In this document: piece by piece, positions 54,355 to 63,534 of the stretch
Numbering within the stretch: the stretch's first letter is position 1
Layout: every line of letters starts with the position of its first letter
Assembly: GCA_963705525.1 (NCBI GenBank)
Contig: CAVPJW010000006.1
Span: forward strand, 372,001-436,000
Length of the DNA stretch: 64,000 bases
Source: CAVPJW01 sp963705525
GTDB taxonomy: Bacteria; Acidobacteriota; Vicinamibacteria; Vicinamibacterales; CAVPJW01
Reading direction: 5' to 3'
Translations under genes and position numbers: made by a program
Notes under the pieces: model-generated
Told to the model about the DNA's origin: nothing
Databases searched by the model: none
The model's input: only the letters and a program-made list of their open reading frames with translations

Positions 54355-56087
54355 GAATCCTGCTCCTGCTCATGCTCGGCCTCCTGACTGCCGCCTGCAG
54401 TCCGAAACGCGAGGCGGTCGAACCTGCAGACCTGCTCCTTGTGAATGGCAACGTCTACACGCTCAATTGGCCGGAGCCCGCGCTCGACGGAGCCGCCGAT
54501 TCGCGCGCGCCGCGTCTCGATGGCCGGTGGCACGGTGATGCACAAGCCCTCGCCATCCGCGTCGGCGCGATTCAGTTCGTGGGCTCGACCCAGCAGGCGG
54601 AGGCTTACCGCGGTCCTGGCACTCGCGTCATTGACGTGCATGGTGCGACCGTTCTTCCCGGCCTTATCGATTCGCACGTGCACGTCGCGGAGCTTGGCGG
54701 CATCCTGAGCCGCGTCAACCTGACGGGCATCGCCACGGAAGCCGAAGCGGTCAGCAAGGTGGCGTCGGTGGCGGTGGGCGTGCCGAAAGGCGACTGGATC
54801 CTCGGGCAGGGCTGGGACGAGGGCGCGTGGGCGAATCACTATCCCGACATGAAGCTCCTCTCGGAGAAGGTGCCCGATCATCCTGTCTATCTGCGGGGCC
54901 TTCATGGGTTTGCCGTCTGGGGAAACAGGTTGGCCTTCGAGCGGGCAGGCATCACCGCCTTGACGAAGGCCCCGTCTGGCGGTGAGATTCGAAAGGACCC
55001 GTCAGGCAGGCCGACCGGACTGCTGCTCAATCGCGCGGTCGAGTTGCTCGACAAGGCGCTGCCGCCCCTGACGGAACCGCGCATGGAGGAGCAGATTCTT
55101 GCCGGACTCAATGCGATGGCTGCAGCGGGCTACGTCGCGATTCACGAGGCGGGCGCGCCGACGCTCGAGATGGACGCGTTCGAAAGTCTCAACGCGCGAG
55201 GCAAGCTGCCGATCCGCGTGTATGCGATGCTCTCGGCCCGTGACGCGCCGCTCCTGAAGAAATGGCTGGCAAGGGGACCCGACACCGCCGCGAAGGGCAT
55301 GTTGACCACCCGCTCGGTGAAGGCGTACTACGACGGGGCGTTGGGCTCTCGCGGCGCGCGGATGCTCGACGACTATGCCGACCGTCCGGGCCACAAGGGT
55401 GTCAGCGGAGGCGAGTACGGGTTCGACCAGGAACTCGTGGCCTCGATGATGCGGCGCGGCTTCCAGGCCAGCATTCACGCCATTGGTGATGCCGGGAATC
55501 GCGAGACGCTCGACTTCATCGAGAAGGTCATCGCCAGTGATGCGCAGGTTGGGAACGGCCGCCATCGCATCGAGCATGCCCAGGTGTTGAGCGCGGCCGA
55601 CGTCCCCAGGTTTTCGCAGCTCGGGGTCATCGCATCCATGGAGCCTCCTCACGCGGTCGAAGACAAGGCATGGGCCGAGGCGCGTCTTGGGGCCGATCGC
55701 GTCCGCCTGGCGTACGCGTGGCGGACGCTCCGCCGATCGGGCGCACGACTCGCGTTCAATTCGGACCTGCCCGGATCGGATCACGATCCGTTCTACGGTC
55801 TCCATTCGGCGATCACGCGACAGGGGAAGGACAGCCAGCCCGCGGGCGGCTGGTATCCGGAGCAAAGGATGACGCCCGAAGAAGCGGTGCGCGGTTACAC
55901 CACCTGGGGCGCGTACTCGGCATTCGAAGAGAGCCAGACCGGTGTCCTGGCCCCCGGCCGGTGGGCGGACCTGACGGTGATGTCCGTGGATCCATTCGCG
56001 GTGGGGGACTCGGACCCGGGAGCCCTGCTCAGAGGGGAGATTCTTCTGACGATGGTGGCTGGGAAGGTGGTGTACGAGAGGAAGTGA
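54348..56087 (+). CDS. amidohydrolase (YtcJ-like), lipoprotein
   Basis: 579-residue metal-dependent hydrolase of the amidohydrolase family 3. The N-terminus has a lipobox, LLTAACS (Cys at about residue 17), so it is a predicted lipoprotein. Family features: DLLLVNGNVYTLN, GLIDSHVHVAELGG (HxH), GWDEGAWANHY, VKAYYDGALGSRGA (carboxylated-Lys region), HAIGDAGNRETLDF (metal His), RIEHAQVLS and FNSDLPGSDHDPF (metal Asp). The C-terminus is the usual LAPGRWADLTVMSVDP tail. Its ATG lies within the fourth unit of a heptad repeat and no ribosome-binding site is clear. A large hairpin follows its stop. The substrate is unknown. Confidence 0.88.
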   Translation: MNRILLLLMLGLLTAACSPKREAVEPADLLLVNGNVYTLNWPEPALDGAADSRAPRLDGRWHGDAQALAIRVGAIQFVGSTQQAEAYRGPGTRVIDVHGATVLPGLIDSHVHVAELGGILSRVNLTGIATEAEAVSKVASVAVGVPKGDWILGQGWDEGAWANHYPDMKLLSEKVPDHPVYLRGLHGFAVWGNRLAFERAGITALTKAPSGGEIRKDPSGRPTGLLLNRAVELLDKALPPLTEPRMEEQILAGLNAMAAAGYVAIHEAGAPTLEMDAFESLNARGKLPIRVYAMLSARDAPLLKKWLARGPDTAAKGMLTTRSVKAYYDGALGSRGARMLDDYADRPGHKGVSGGEYGFDQELVASMMRRGFQASIHAIGDAGNRETLDFIEKVIASDAQVGNGRHRIEHAQVLSAADVPRFSQLGVIASMEPPHAVEDKAWAEARLGADRVRLAYAWRTLRRSGARLAFNSDLPGSDHDPFYGLHSAITRQGKDSQPAGGWYPEQRMTPEEAVRGYTTWGAYSAFEESQTGVLAPGRWADLTVMSVDPFAVGDSDPGALLRGEILLTMVAGKVVYERK

Positions 56088-56100
56088 TATGAAGTTCCTT

Positions 56101-56185
56101 GTGCTTAGTTCTTAGTGCTTAGTGCGAGTTCTGGGTGCTTGGTTCCTAGGCGTTCCTAAGAACCAAGCACTAAGCACTAAGAACT
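56101..56185. repeat. large hairpin built of heptad repeats, likely terminator
   Basis: A perfect 19-bp outer stem pairs 56107-56125 with 56167-56185. An inner stem pairs about 56139-56150 with 56155-56166, with one mismatch. Both arms consist of 7-nt units (right arm TAAGAAC, CAAGCAC, TAAGCAC, TAAGAAC), the same units as at 3922-3949. It starts 13 bp after the amidohydrolase stop and could terminate transcription or protect the 3' end. Confidence 0.75.
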
Positions 56186-56259
56186 TCGTCGAAGAACTAC
56201 GTCGATCAGTTCACACTCGTATCCTTGCTGCACGTTGAACAAGATGCTACGGTTCGGAC

Positions 56260-57525
56260 GTGCGTGACGATCTGGTGGACCGCGTGGACGACAAGCGGCC
56301 ACTCGCGGAGAGCGGTTCATGGTGGACGCGATCGGCCGGTGGACTGTGGCTCCCGACTCGCCGCAATTTTCTTCGGGCCTCGGTCGCCGGCGCCGCGTCG
56401 CTCATCGGCGCGTGGCATGCCGGGGCAGGGCCGCGACTGGACGCCTATGAAGATGCGTGCGGGCCGGATCCTCTCGCCGGATGGCAGTATGCGGGCACGG
56501 TTCCGTTCGACGAACCCGGTGGTCCCGTTCCGTTCGGCACACTCAGAGGATCCGGTCTCGACGCCCGCCTGCTGACGGACCTCTCGACGCTCGGCCCGGA
56601 CGCGCTCATCACATCGAACGATCGATTCTTCATACGCACTTCCTGTCCGGACTTGCTGCCGAGGGGCGAGCCATGGATCATCCGTATCGACGGCCTCGTG
56701 CGGCAGTCGATCGATCTTCCCCTTCCGGAGCTCGCGCGAAGCATTCAGCCGTGCGGAACCCATCTGATGGAGTGCGCCGGCAACAGCCAGCTCGGCGGCT
56801 TCGGCCTCATGAGCGCGGCCGTCTGGACGGGCGTGCCGCTGAAAGACGTGCTGGCGCGCGTAGAGCCTCTTCCTTCCGCCACGCGTGTCGCCATCACGGG
56901 ATTCGATGAGCATTCGGAGCGGTCTTACACGTCGGTCGCTGGCGCGAGCTGGATCTTCACACTCGATCAGCTTCGATCCGCTGGCGCCTTTCTCGCGACG
57001 GGCCTCAATGGCCAGCCGCTGCCGAAGGACCACGGCCACCCGGTGCGCCTCATGGTGCCGAGGTGGTATGGCGCCGCCTGCGTCAAATGGGTGACCACCA
57101 TCACGTTCGTGGATGACGAGGCCGAATCGACGTCGCAGATGCGCGAGTATGCGAGTCGGACGTTTCAGAAGGGACAGCCGATTGCGGCGCGCGACTTCAA
57201 GCCGGCGTCCATGGATCTGGCCGCGATGCCGGTCAGAATCGAACGCTGGACTCGCGACCGACGCGAGGCCTTCAAGGTGATCGGGATCGTGTGGGGAGGG
57301 GAGGCGGCCACCGATTCGCTGCGGATTCGGTTCAACCCGAACGAATCCTTCGTGCCCGTACATGTATGTCCCGCTCCACGCGCGACCAATACCTGGGCGC
57401 TCTGGTCGCACGTGTGGGAGCCGGCCGATCGCGGGCGCCACCGCATCGCGCTCAAGCCCGGCGACGCCGCCATTCCTGCCGAGCGGCTGGATGCGTACTT
57501 CTACACAAGAGAAGTTGTCATCTAG
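56260..57525 (+). CDS. Tat-exported molybdopterin-dependent oxidoreductase, sulfite-oxidase-like
   Basis: 421-residue enzyme. A twin-arginine signal (TRRNFLRASVAGAASLIGA) follows a ~30-residue leader. The sulfite-oxidase-type molybdopterin domain is seen in HLMECAGNSQLGGFGLMSAAVWTGVPL, where the Cys of MECAGNS is the expected Mo ligand, and in LPKDHGHPVRLMVPRWYGAACVKWVTTI. The C-terminal ~120 residues are an Ig-like dimerisation domain. No haem motif is present, as in SorA/YedY-like enzymes that use a separate electron acceptor. Sulfite is the probable but unproven substrate. It lies after the large hairpin, with ~75 bp of unassigned sequence before it. Confidence 0.88.
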   Translation: MRDDLVDRVDDKRPLAESGSWWTRSAGGLWLPTRRNFLRASVAGAASLIGAWHAGAGPRLDAYEDACGPDPLAGWQYAGTVPFDEPGGPVPFGTLRGSGLDARLLTDLSTLGPDALITSNDRFFIRTSCPDLLPRGEPWIIRIDGLVRQSIDLPLPELARSIQPCGTHLMECAGNSQLGGFGLMSAAVWTGVPLKDVLARVEPLPSATRVAITGFDEHSERSYTSVAGASWIFTLDQLRSAGAFLATGLNGQPLPKDHGHPVRLMVPRWYGAACVKWVTTITFVDDEAESTSQMREYASRTFQKGQPIAARDFKPASMDLAAMPVRIERWTRDRREAFKVIGIVWGGEAATDSLRIRFNPNESFVPVHVCPAPRATNTWALWSHVWEPADRGRHRIALKPGDAAIPAERLDAYFYTREVVI

Positions 57526-57565
57526 GGTCGAAGGGTCAGCGGATCTTTCTAGCGCTTGCGAGCTC

Positions 57566-59395
57566 TCACCGCTTGGATCTTGAGACCCTTGAATCCTGCG
57601 GCCTTTCAGTTTTCGACCTTGCGACCTTGTGACCTTGTGACGCTGTGACCGCAGTCCTGCGACGCATCAAGACAACCGCGAGCGCCGCGAGCAGCATCGC
57701 GACGGCGGACATCAGCGCGGTACGCCCGAAACCCACACGAGTAGCAGTTTCGCCGCCGGGTCGCGCGAGAAATTCGCGCGCCTCGGCAAGCTCCGGGAGC
57801 TCCGCGTCGGCGCGCTCCCAGTTCTTCAGGAAAGCCTGATACTCGGTCCGTGCCTCGTCGGTGCGGCCTGCGGCGGCCTCCGCACGCGCCAGTCCGAGTA
57901 CCGCCAGCGATCGATTGGGTGACCGTGTGAGCGCCTTTCTGAACTGCGCGGCCGCTTCGACCGGCTGACCTGACTCGAGCAGCACCTCTCCGTAGAGCTC
58001 GTGCGCCGGCTTGAGCGGCTGCGGCCAGCCGACCGGCGGCGGCAGGGCCTCCTGCAGTTCTACGGCGGTTTTCAATTCCGACAGCGCCTCATCCGTCCGG
58101 CCGCGGCCGAGCTGAACCAGTCCCCCCAGCTCGTGCTCCATGATGCGGATGAGCGGCATCAGCCCGGGAAGCTTGCCGGACGCGGCCACGGCCGCGAGGC
58201 GATCTGAGGTGACTTCGGCCCGCGCCTGATCGCCCGCGCGGGCGGCGCTCAAGCCGATCGCGAACAGCTCGTCGACGTTGAAGTAGGTCTCCTGCCGGCG
58301 CGTGTCGTCCCAGCGGCGCGTTTCGATGCTCCAGTGCGCGCGCATGTGCCCGAGGACGTTCCGGATGCGCGGGTGGCCAGTCTGGTCCGCGGCAGGCTGG
58401 ATTTGATCGAATGTCTGGCGCGCCTCGCGATAGCGCCCCTGCTGGAGGTATTCGTACTGCAGCCACGACAGGCTGTGGTAGTCGCGATCCGCGAGGGTCA
58501 ATCCGCGCTTCGCGACACGCCTGACCGACGCCTCAAACGACGCCCTATCGGACCGCACCGCATCGTCCCACATCCCGAGCTGGAGAAAGATGTGCGCCGG
58601 CATATGCAGCGCGTGGCTGGACGAGGGAGCCACGGTCGCATACGTCCGTGCGGCGTTGAGCGCGGCGCGTGCGTGCGCCGGATCATCGAGCGCGTGAATC
58701 AGGTAGTGCAGTGCACCAGGGTGTTCGGGATGCGCGAGGAGGACACGGCTCAACATGTCTGCGACGCGCGTCTGCGTCTCGCTGCCGACGAGCGCGTGTG
58801 TCATGGGACCCGAGGGCGATTCGAGCGAATCCGGATCGTCGCCTCGGTGCACCGTGCCGAGAAGCGCGAGGGCGTGGAGGACCGTGGCCTCTGTATCGTC
58901 AGGGAAATCGGCAGCCAGCCGTCCCATCGCGTCGGCATACGCACGTGCGCGGGCAGGTTTGTCGGCATCCCCGTAAAGGATCTCTACCGCTTCAAGGTAC
59001 CGCCGCTCGCGCGTCGTCCGAGCCCGTGCGAGGCGCACACTCGACGTGGGCCCCAGCTGGGAGAGAGCGAGGCGGCCACGCGTCAGATCTTCAGTTCCCC
59101 AGACAGGTTGGGAAAAGGTCATCGACTCGCCCCAGACCGCCATGGCGGCTGTCGGGTCGATCTTGAAGGCCTGCTCGAACTCCTCGAACGCGTCTTCGTA
59201 GCCGAACGAGTGCAGCCAGGCGAGGCCACGCTCGATGTGTTCGTGCGCCGCTGGCCTGGCGGTGACTGGAAAGGCGATCCGGCCGATTCGCTCGGTGTTC
59301 TCGGTGGGGGCCGGCTGCGCGGACGCCGTCGCCGTCACGCAGATGGTGGAGCAGAGAAGGAATGCGAGCCAGCGCGTCCAGAGCGTCACGACCAT
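57566..59395 (-). CDS. exported TPR protein with C-terminal membrane anchor
   Basis: 609-residue protein with a signal peptide (RWLAFLLCSTICVTATASAQ). It then has TPR-like repeats over most of its length: RGLAWLHSFGYEDAFEEFEQAFKIDPTAAM at the start (His/Trp-rich first repeat, split here for length), then YLEAVEILYGDADK, ALHYLIHALDDPAHARAAL and, near the end, QPVEAAAQFRKALTRSPNRSLAVLGLARAEAAAGR. A single membrane helix (LMSAVAMLLAALAVVLM) precedes a basic tail of ~28 residues encoded by an 8-nt repeat. No catalytic motif is seen. Its C-terminal half is clearly related to the partial gene at the right edge. ATG 59395 is used; the TTG before it is unlikely. Confidence 0.8.
   Translation of the reverse strand: MVVTLWTRWLAFLLCSTICVTATASAQPAPTENTERIGRIAFPVTARPAAHEHIERGLAWLHSFGYEDAFEEFEQAFKIDPTAAMAVWGESMTFSQPVWGTEDLTRGRLALSQLGPTSSVRLARARTTRERRYLEAVEILYGDADKPARARAYADAMGRLAADFPDDTEATVLHALALLGTVHRGDDPDSLESPSGPMTHALVGSETQTRVADMLSRVLLAHPEHPGALHYLIHALDDPAHARAALNAARTYATVAPSSSHALHMPAHIFLQLGMWDDAVRSDRASFEASVRRVAKRGLTLADRDYHSLSWLQYEYLQQGRYREARQTFDQIQPAADQTGHPRIRNVLGHMRAHWSIETRRWDDTRRQETYFNVDELFAIGLSAARAGDQARAEVTSDRLAAVAASGKLPGLMPLIRIMEHELGGLVQLGRGRTDEALSELKTAVELQEALPPPVGWPQPLKPAHELYGEVLLESGQPVEAAAQFRKALTRSPNRSLAVLGLARAEAAAGRTDEARTEYQAFLKNWERADAELPELAEAREFLARPGGETATRVGFGRTALMSAVAMLLAALAVVLMRRRTAVTASQGHKVARSKTERPQDSRVSRSKR
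57612..57651. repeat. 8-nt tandem repeat inside the 3' end of the TPR gene
   Basis: Units of 8 nt such as TGCGACCT, TGTGACCT and TGTGACGC on the plus strand. On the minus strand they encode part of the C-terminal tail of the TPR protein. Confidence 0.75.
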
Positions 59396-59518
59396 CAATC
59401 GTAACTGGAATGGTCGATCCGAGACCTAACGGCCTCCGCGCGGTTACGCGGTCCGTCGACGCGCGCGTTCCCCAGAGCTGAAGGCCCGGCTGTGTACTCG
59501 GAGACCTGATGGCCGTTC

Positions 59519-59552
59519 TTAAAAAAAAGGGGCGGCCCGAAGGCCGCCCCTT
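59519..59552 (-). terminator. Rho-independent terminator of the Oar-like receptor gene
   Basis: On the minus strand a perfect 9-bp stem GGGGCGGCC/GGCCGCCCC (complement of 59529-59550) with loop TTCG is followed by eight Ts (A run 59521-59528). It lies 24 bp after the receptor stop at 59576, in the right orientation. Confidence 0.92.
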
Positions 59553-59575
59553 GAGACTCTTCCGATGTGCCTCGT

Positions 59576-62500
59576 TTACCAGAGTACTCGGAAGGAGAGC
59601 TGGGTAATCCTCATGAAGCCCGCCTGGCTGCTGAGGACGCCGAAGTTCGAGTTGCCCACGCGACCGTCGCCGCCGCCATTGAGCTTGACCTGGTTGAACA
59701 GGTTCAGCATCTCGAAGCGGATCTGGAACTTGGTCGGTCCACCGATGCCGGTGTTCTTGGTGAACACGACGTCCCAGTTGGGCTTGTAGGGGCTGCGCAC
59801 GCGGTCGTCGTTCCGTGGGCTCGTGCCGTAGGTGAACGCCGCCGGAGCCGAGTAGGCCGCCGGGTTGATGTTCCGGAAGCACTGGCAGCTTGCGTCGAAG
59901 TCACCGGCACGCTCAGGTCGACACTCGGGTCCGTACCGGTCACGTTCGGCCTCTGCACGCCGCCGAACGTTCCGGTGTTGTCCGAGTTCATCGTGATGTT
60001 GCGTGGATAGCCGCTCTCGAAGGTGGCAATCGCGCTGATCTGCCAGCCGCCGAGCAGCGTATTGCCGACCCCGCTCGTCGCGTACTTCTTGCCCTCGCCG
60101 AACGGCAGCTCGAAGTACGGCGCGAGAACGAGAGATTGCGGACGATCGAGGATGCCGATGCTGTACTCACCATCGAGGTTGTACGGGTTCAGCGGACGCG
60201 AACCGAAGTTCGCGTTCTGGTGGTTCGTCGAGTACTGGTTGCTCTCGCCGAACTGGCTGTCCTTCAAGTTGGCTATACACATAGCTGAAGCGGCCGCCCC
60301 ATCCATTGTTCAGCCGGCGATCCAGCTTGAGGATCATCGCGTAGTAGTTGCTCCGCGCACCGGTCGTCTGGCGCTCGAGCACGTTGCCGAAGCCCGGGAA
60401 CGGACGGAGCAGCTGCGACCGCGCCACGGTCGGCCCGGACAGGGCGCCTTGGGCCGCTTCCGTCCCGAAGAACGGATTGGGTACCGCGTCATCCAAGCTC
60501 TGACCCGCGTTGATCGTCTGCTGGACCACCTCGATGGGGATCGTGTTGATGGGCACCAGCGAGTCGTTCGACCCGCCGTAGTTCAGGTCCACACCCTTCG
60601 ATCCGAGGTAGGTCGCCGACACGGCCATGTTGCCGGGCAGTTCGCGCTGCACGTCAATCGACCACTGGTGCACGTACGGCGACTTCCGGTCCTGGTTCAC
60701 GTACTGGAAGCTCGTGCCCACGCCGGTCAGGAGCCCATCTGCCGCGCCAACGGGCTGGTTGAGGCCTCGCGGGGAACGGATCGTCCAGGATGCCTGTGCC
60801 GCCAGCCGACAGGTTCGGCACGGCGGACGATCCGGGAATGGCCGTCGTCACGGTGCTGAATCCGAACTGGCCGTACGTCTGCGAGCCGGGGAACTGATAG
60901 TTCCACGGCGACCAGAAGATGCCGTACCCGCCGCGGAGGACGGTCTTGTCGCCGAGCGAGTACGCCATGCCCACGCGCGGGCTGAACTTCGTCCTCGACG
61001 GGTCGCCCTGGTAATCGGGGAAGCCGTCGCGGCCCGCGTAGCGGAGACCGCCGCGGAGCACGGTTCCGTTGCTGAGCGTGGTGGTCGCATTGCGGTCGAA
61101 CGCCACCGAGATGTTGTCGTCCTTCTCGCGGAAGCCCTGCTCGAATTCGTACCGCAGGCCGTAGTTCAGGGTGAACCGGCTGTTGACCCGGAAATCGTCC
61201 TGAACGTAGCCGCCGTAGTAGTCCACGAATCCGCGCAGCTTCGTCGAGAATGGGGACGTAGCTCTCTAATGACGCATTCGGGCTCACGTAGCCGAGCAGC
61301 ATGCTGGCGAGCGCGTTGCCCTGCGTCGACACGACGTTGTTCGGGTCCTGCACGGTGTAGATACGATCGAAGTAGAACTCGCCGCTCGACTGTCCGAAGC
61401 ACAACACGTCGATGGTCTGGCGGCGGAAGTCGGCGCCGTACTTGAAGGTGTGACGGCCGACGAACTTCGACACGCTGCCGTTGATGTTCCAGCCGCGCCA
61501 CACGAGGTCGAGACGGCCGCGATCGCCGAACGTGCAGTCGATGTTGTTGAACTCGCCGTAGCCCTCGACGTGGCCACGCGGGAACTTCTGGAACTGCACC
61601 GCGTTCACGTAGCTCGCCGGGAAACCCAGGCTCGCGAGGTCGTACGGGTTGCGGCCATCGAACGGCAGACAGCTGTCCGGGAAGGACGACCAGCCGCCGT
61701 GTAGGGTGACCGCCGTGGTGTTGTTCGGGATGTACACCGCATTCAGCGCGAGGACCTTCGGGTCGCGGAACAGCTTGCCGCGGTTCGGGTCGCCTTGCGG
61801 ATTCGTGTCCTTCCAGTAGTCCGTGTCGGGCTCCTGCGTCGTGTTGTCGATGTAAGCGCCTGACAGCGACAGCTTGTCGCTCAGCTTGTGCTCGAGCTTG
61901 CCCTGGAACATGTCGCCCCGGTCGATGATCGAGGCGCCACGGAAGTAGTTGGCCTGACCGTTGATGCTGGTGTCCTGATCCGGTGTCGGCATCAGGTTGG
62001 CGATGTTCTGGCCGACCGTGCTGAGGCGATCCCCCGGAATCTGGTTCCCGGGGAAGGGCTGGCGCACGCCGTTGACGACGTTCAAGGGATCGTAGATGAC
62101 AGCGAGGCTGCCATCCGCGTTGAACGTCTGCGAGAAGTCTCCGCGACGTTCACGCGACGTCGGGAACCGCAGCGCACCGTTGCGCGTGGTGTACGAACGG
62201 TAGCCCTCGATGGCACCCCAGTAGAACGTCTTGTTCTTGATGAGCGCGCCGCCGGCGCCGCCGCCCCAGAGTCGGTAGTACTGGCTTTCGTCCTTAGGAA
62301 CGCCTGCCTTGTCATTGAAGAAGTTATTCGAGAGTCCCCACACCGGGCGCGTCTGATAGAAACCCGACCCGTGGAAGGCGTTGCTTCCGGACCTCAGGGT
62401 CACGTTGAAGACGCCCCCGCCTGTCCGACCCATTTCCGCGTCGTACGTGTGGACCTGCACCTTGACTTCCTCGATGCCTTCCATCGACGGGATCAGCATC

Positions 62501-63123
62501 GCGCGGTTCCGCATGTCGGTGATCGCGACGCCGTCCACCAGGTAGTTGTTGCCGCGGCGCGTGCCGCCGCCGAGGGAGAGGAGCGAGGCATTGGTCTGAT
62601 CCTGCTGGCGGTTGAACTGCGGGTCGCCCGTGGCCACGACCGTCGGCACCGAGACCGAAATCATGAACGCGTTCCGGCCAGGCGCCGGCAACGCATCGAG
62701 TGCAGCCCTGTCGAGGACTTCGCCGGTTGACGCATTCGACGTCTCAATCAGCGGCGCGTCGCCGGTGACGGTGATTTCTTCCGACACCTGGCCAACCTCG
62801 AGCAGCAGGTCGAGGGTGATGAACTGCGTCGTTCCGATGCGGACGCCCTGACGATCAAAGGTCTTGAACCCCGTCAACGAGGCCTTGATCGCGTACGTGC
62901 CCGGCGTGACCGAGCTGAAGTTGTACTCGCCCACGTCGTTGCTCACTGTCGTTCGAGCAACGCCCGTGGCTTCGTTGGTGAGCGTGACCTCCGCGCCCGG
63001 TATGACTCCGTTGGCGTCGCGGACAGCGCCTCGGATACCGCCCTGGATGGATTGCCCGCTGGCATCGAACGCCCCAGCCAGGAGCAAGAGCCCACACACT
63101 AACAGCGTAGCTACTCTTCTCAT
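59576..63123 (-). CDS. Oar-like TonB-dependent receptor with carboxypeptidase-regulatory-like domain, four frame changes
   Basis: About 1,181 residues after correction. Signal peptide (MRRVATLLVCGLLLLAGAFDASG), then a CarboxypepD_reg-like domain (GIRGAVRDANGVIPGAEVTL, residues about 30-110), a plug domain (NYLVDGVAITDMRNRAML) and a long barrel ending ITQLSFRVLW with the terminal aromatic residue typical of outer-membrane proteins. Frames: 61252-63123, then an extra base near 61251; open to an extra base near 60772; then an extra base near 60271; then a missing base near 59912; then to the stop at 59576. Every junction is bridged by family-like sequence (for example ESYVP to FSTKLRGF, then VDYYGGYVQDDFRV). 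Such receptors import large substrates with TonB or act as adhesin-like barrels. A terminator follows. Confidence 0.82.
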
Positions 63124-63534
63124 AGGTGCCCTCACGGAGTGATCGTTAACGAAGTGCACGCGCGATTCGCATGTCGTGCGTAAGCGACCAGTAGTAGTGC
63201 AGGCGTCGATCACGAGTAAGAATTTGCTCCGCCGGGCCACCCTTCGAGCGACCCTAGACATCCGGTGCAGGCGTAAGAATGGCGCATCTTAGGGCGGTTT
63301 ACAGGCTGACGCAAGCGGAATTTTCGAGTTCCGCCGGATCGAATTATTCAAAAATACGAAGATCCAAAGAGTCGAATTTGAGCGATTCCCGCCGTCGCAT
63401 TCGGGACTGTCGAAGTAAGACATCTTCACCGTGCAGCCCTCTCGACCTTTCGACTCTTGGACGTCTTCGACCTTAGAACATCGACACGCGTGGCGTGCAC
63501 TGACGTGCAGTGAAGTGCCGCGGCGCGGGACCGG
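63124..63534. other. intergenic region upstream of the receptor gene
   Basis: 411 bases between the receptor gene (reads left) and the partial TPR gene (reads left, ends at 63535). It should contain the receptor promoter; no confident -10/-35 was found. AT-rich stretches lie at about 63340-63380 and an 8-nt-phase repeat at 63441-63475. No real gene is seen; short frames here look random. Confidence 0.6.
63441..63475. repeat. 8-nt-phase repeat of TCGACCT type
   Basis: Degenerate units TCGACCT(T), TCGACTCT and TTCGACCT just downstream of the partial TPR gene, resembling the repeat at 57612-57651 that ends the related TPR gene. Confidence 0.55.
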
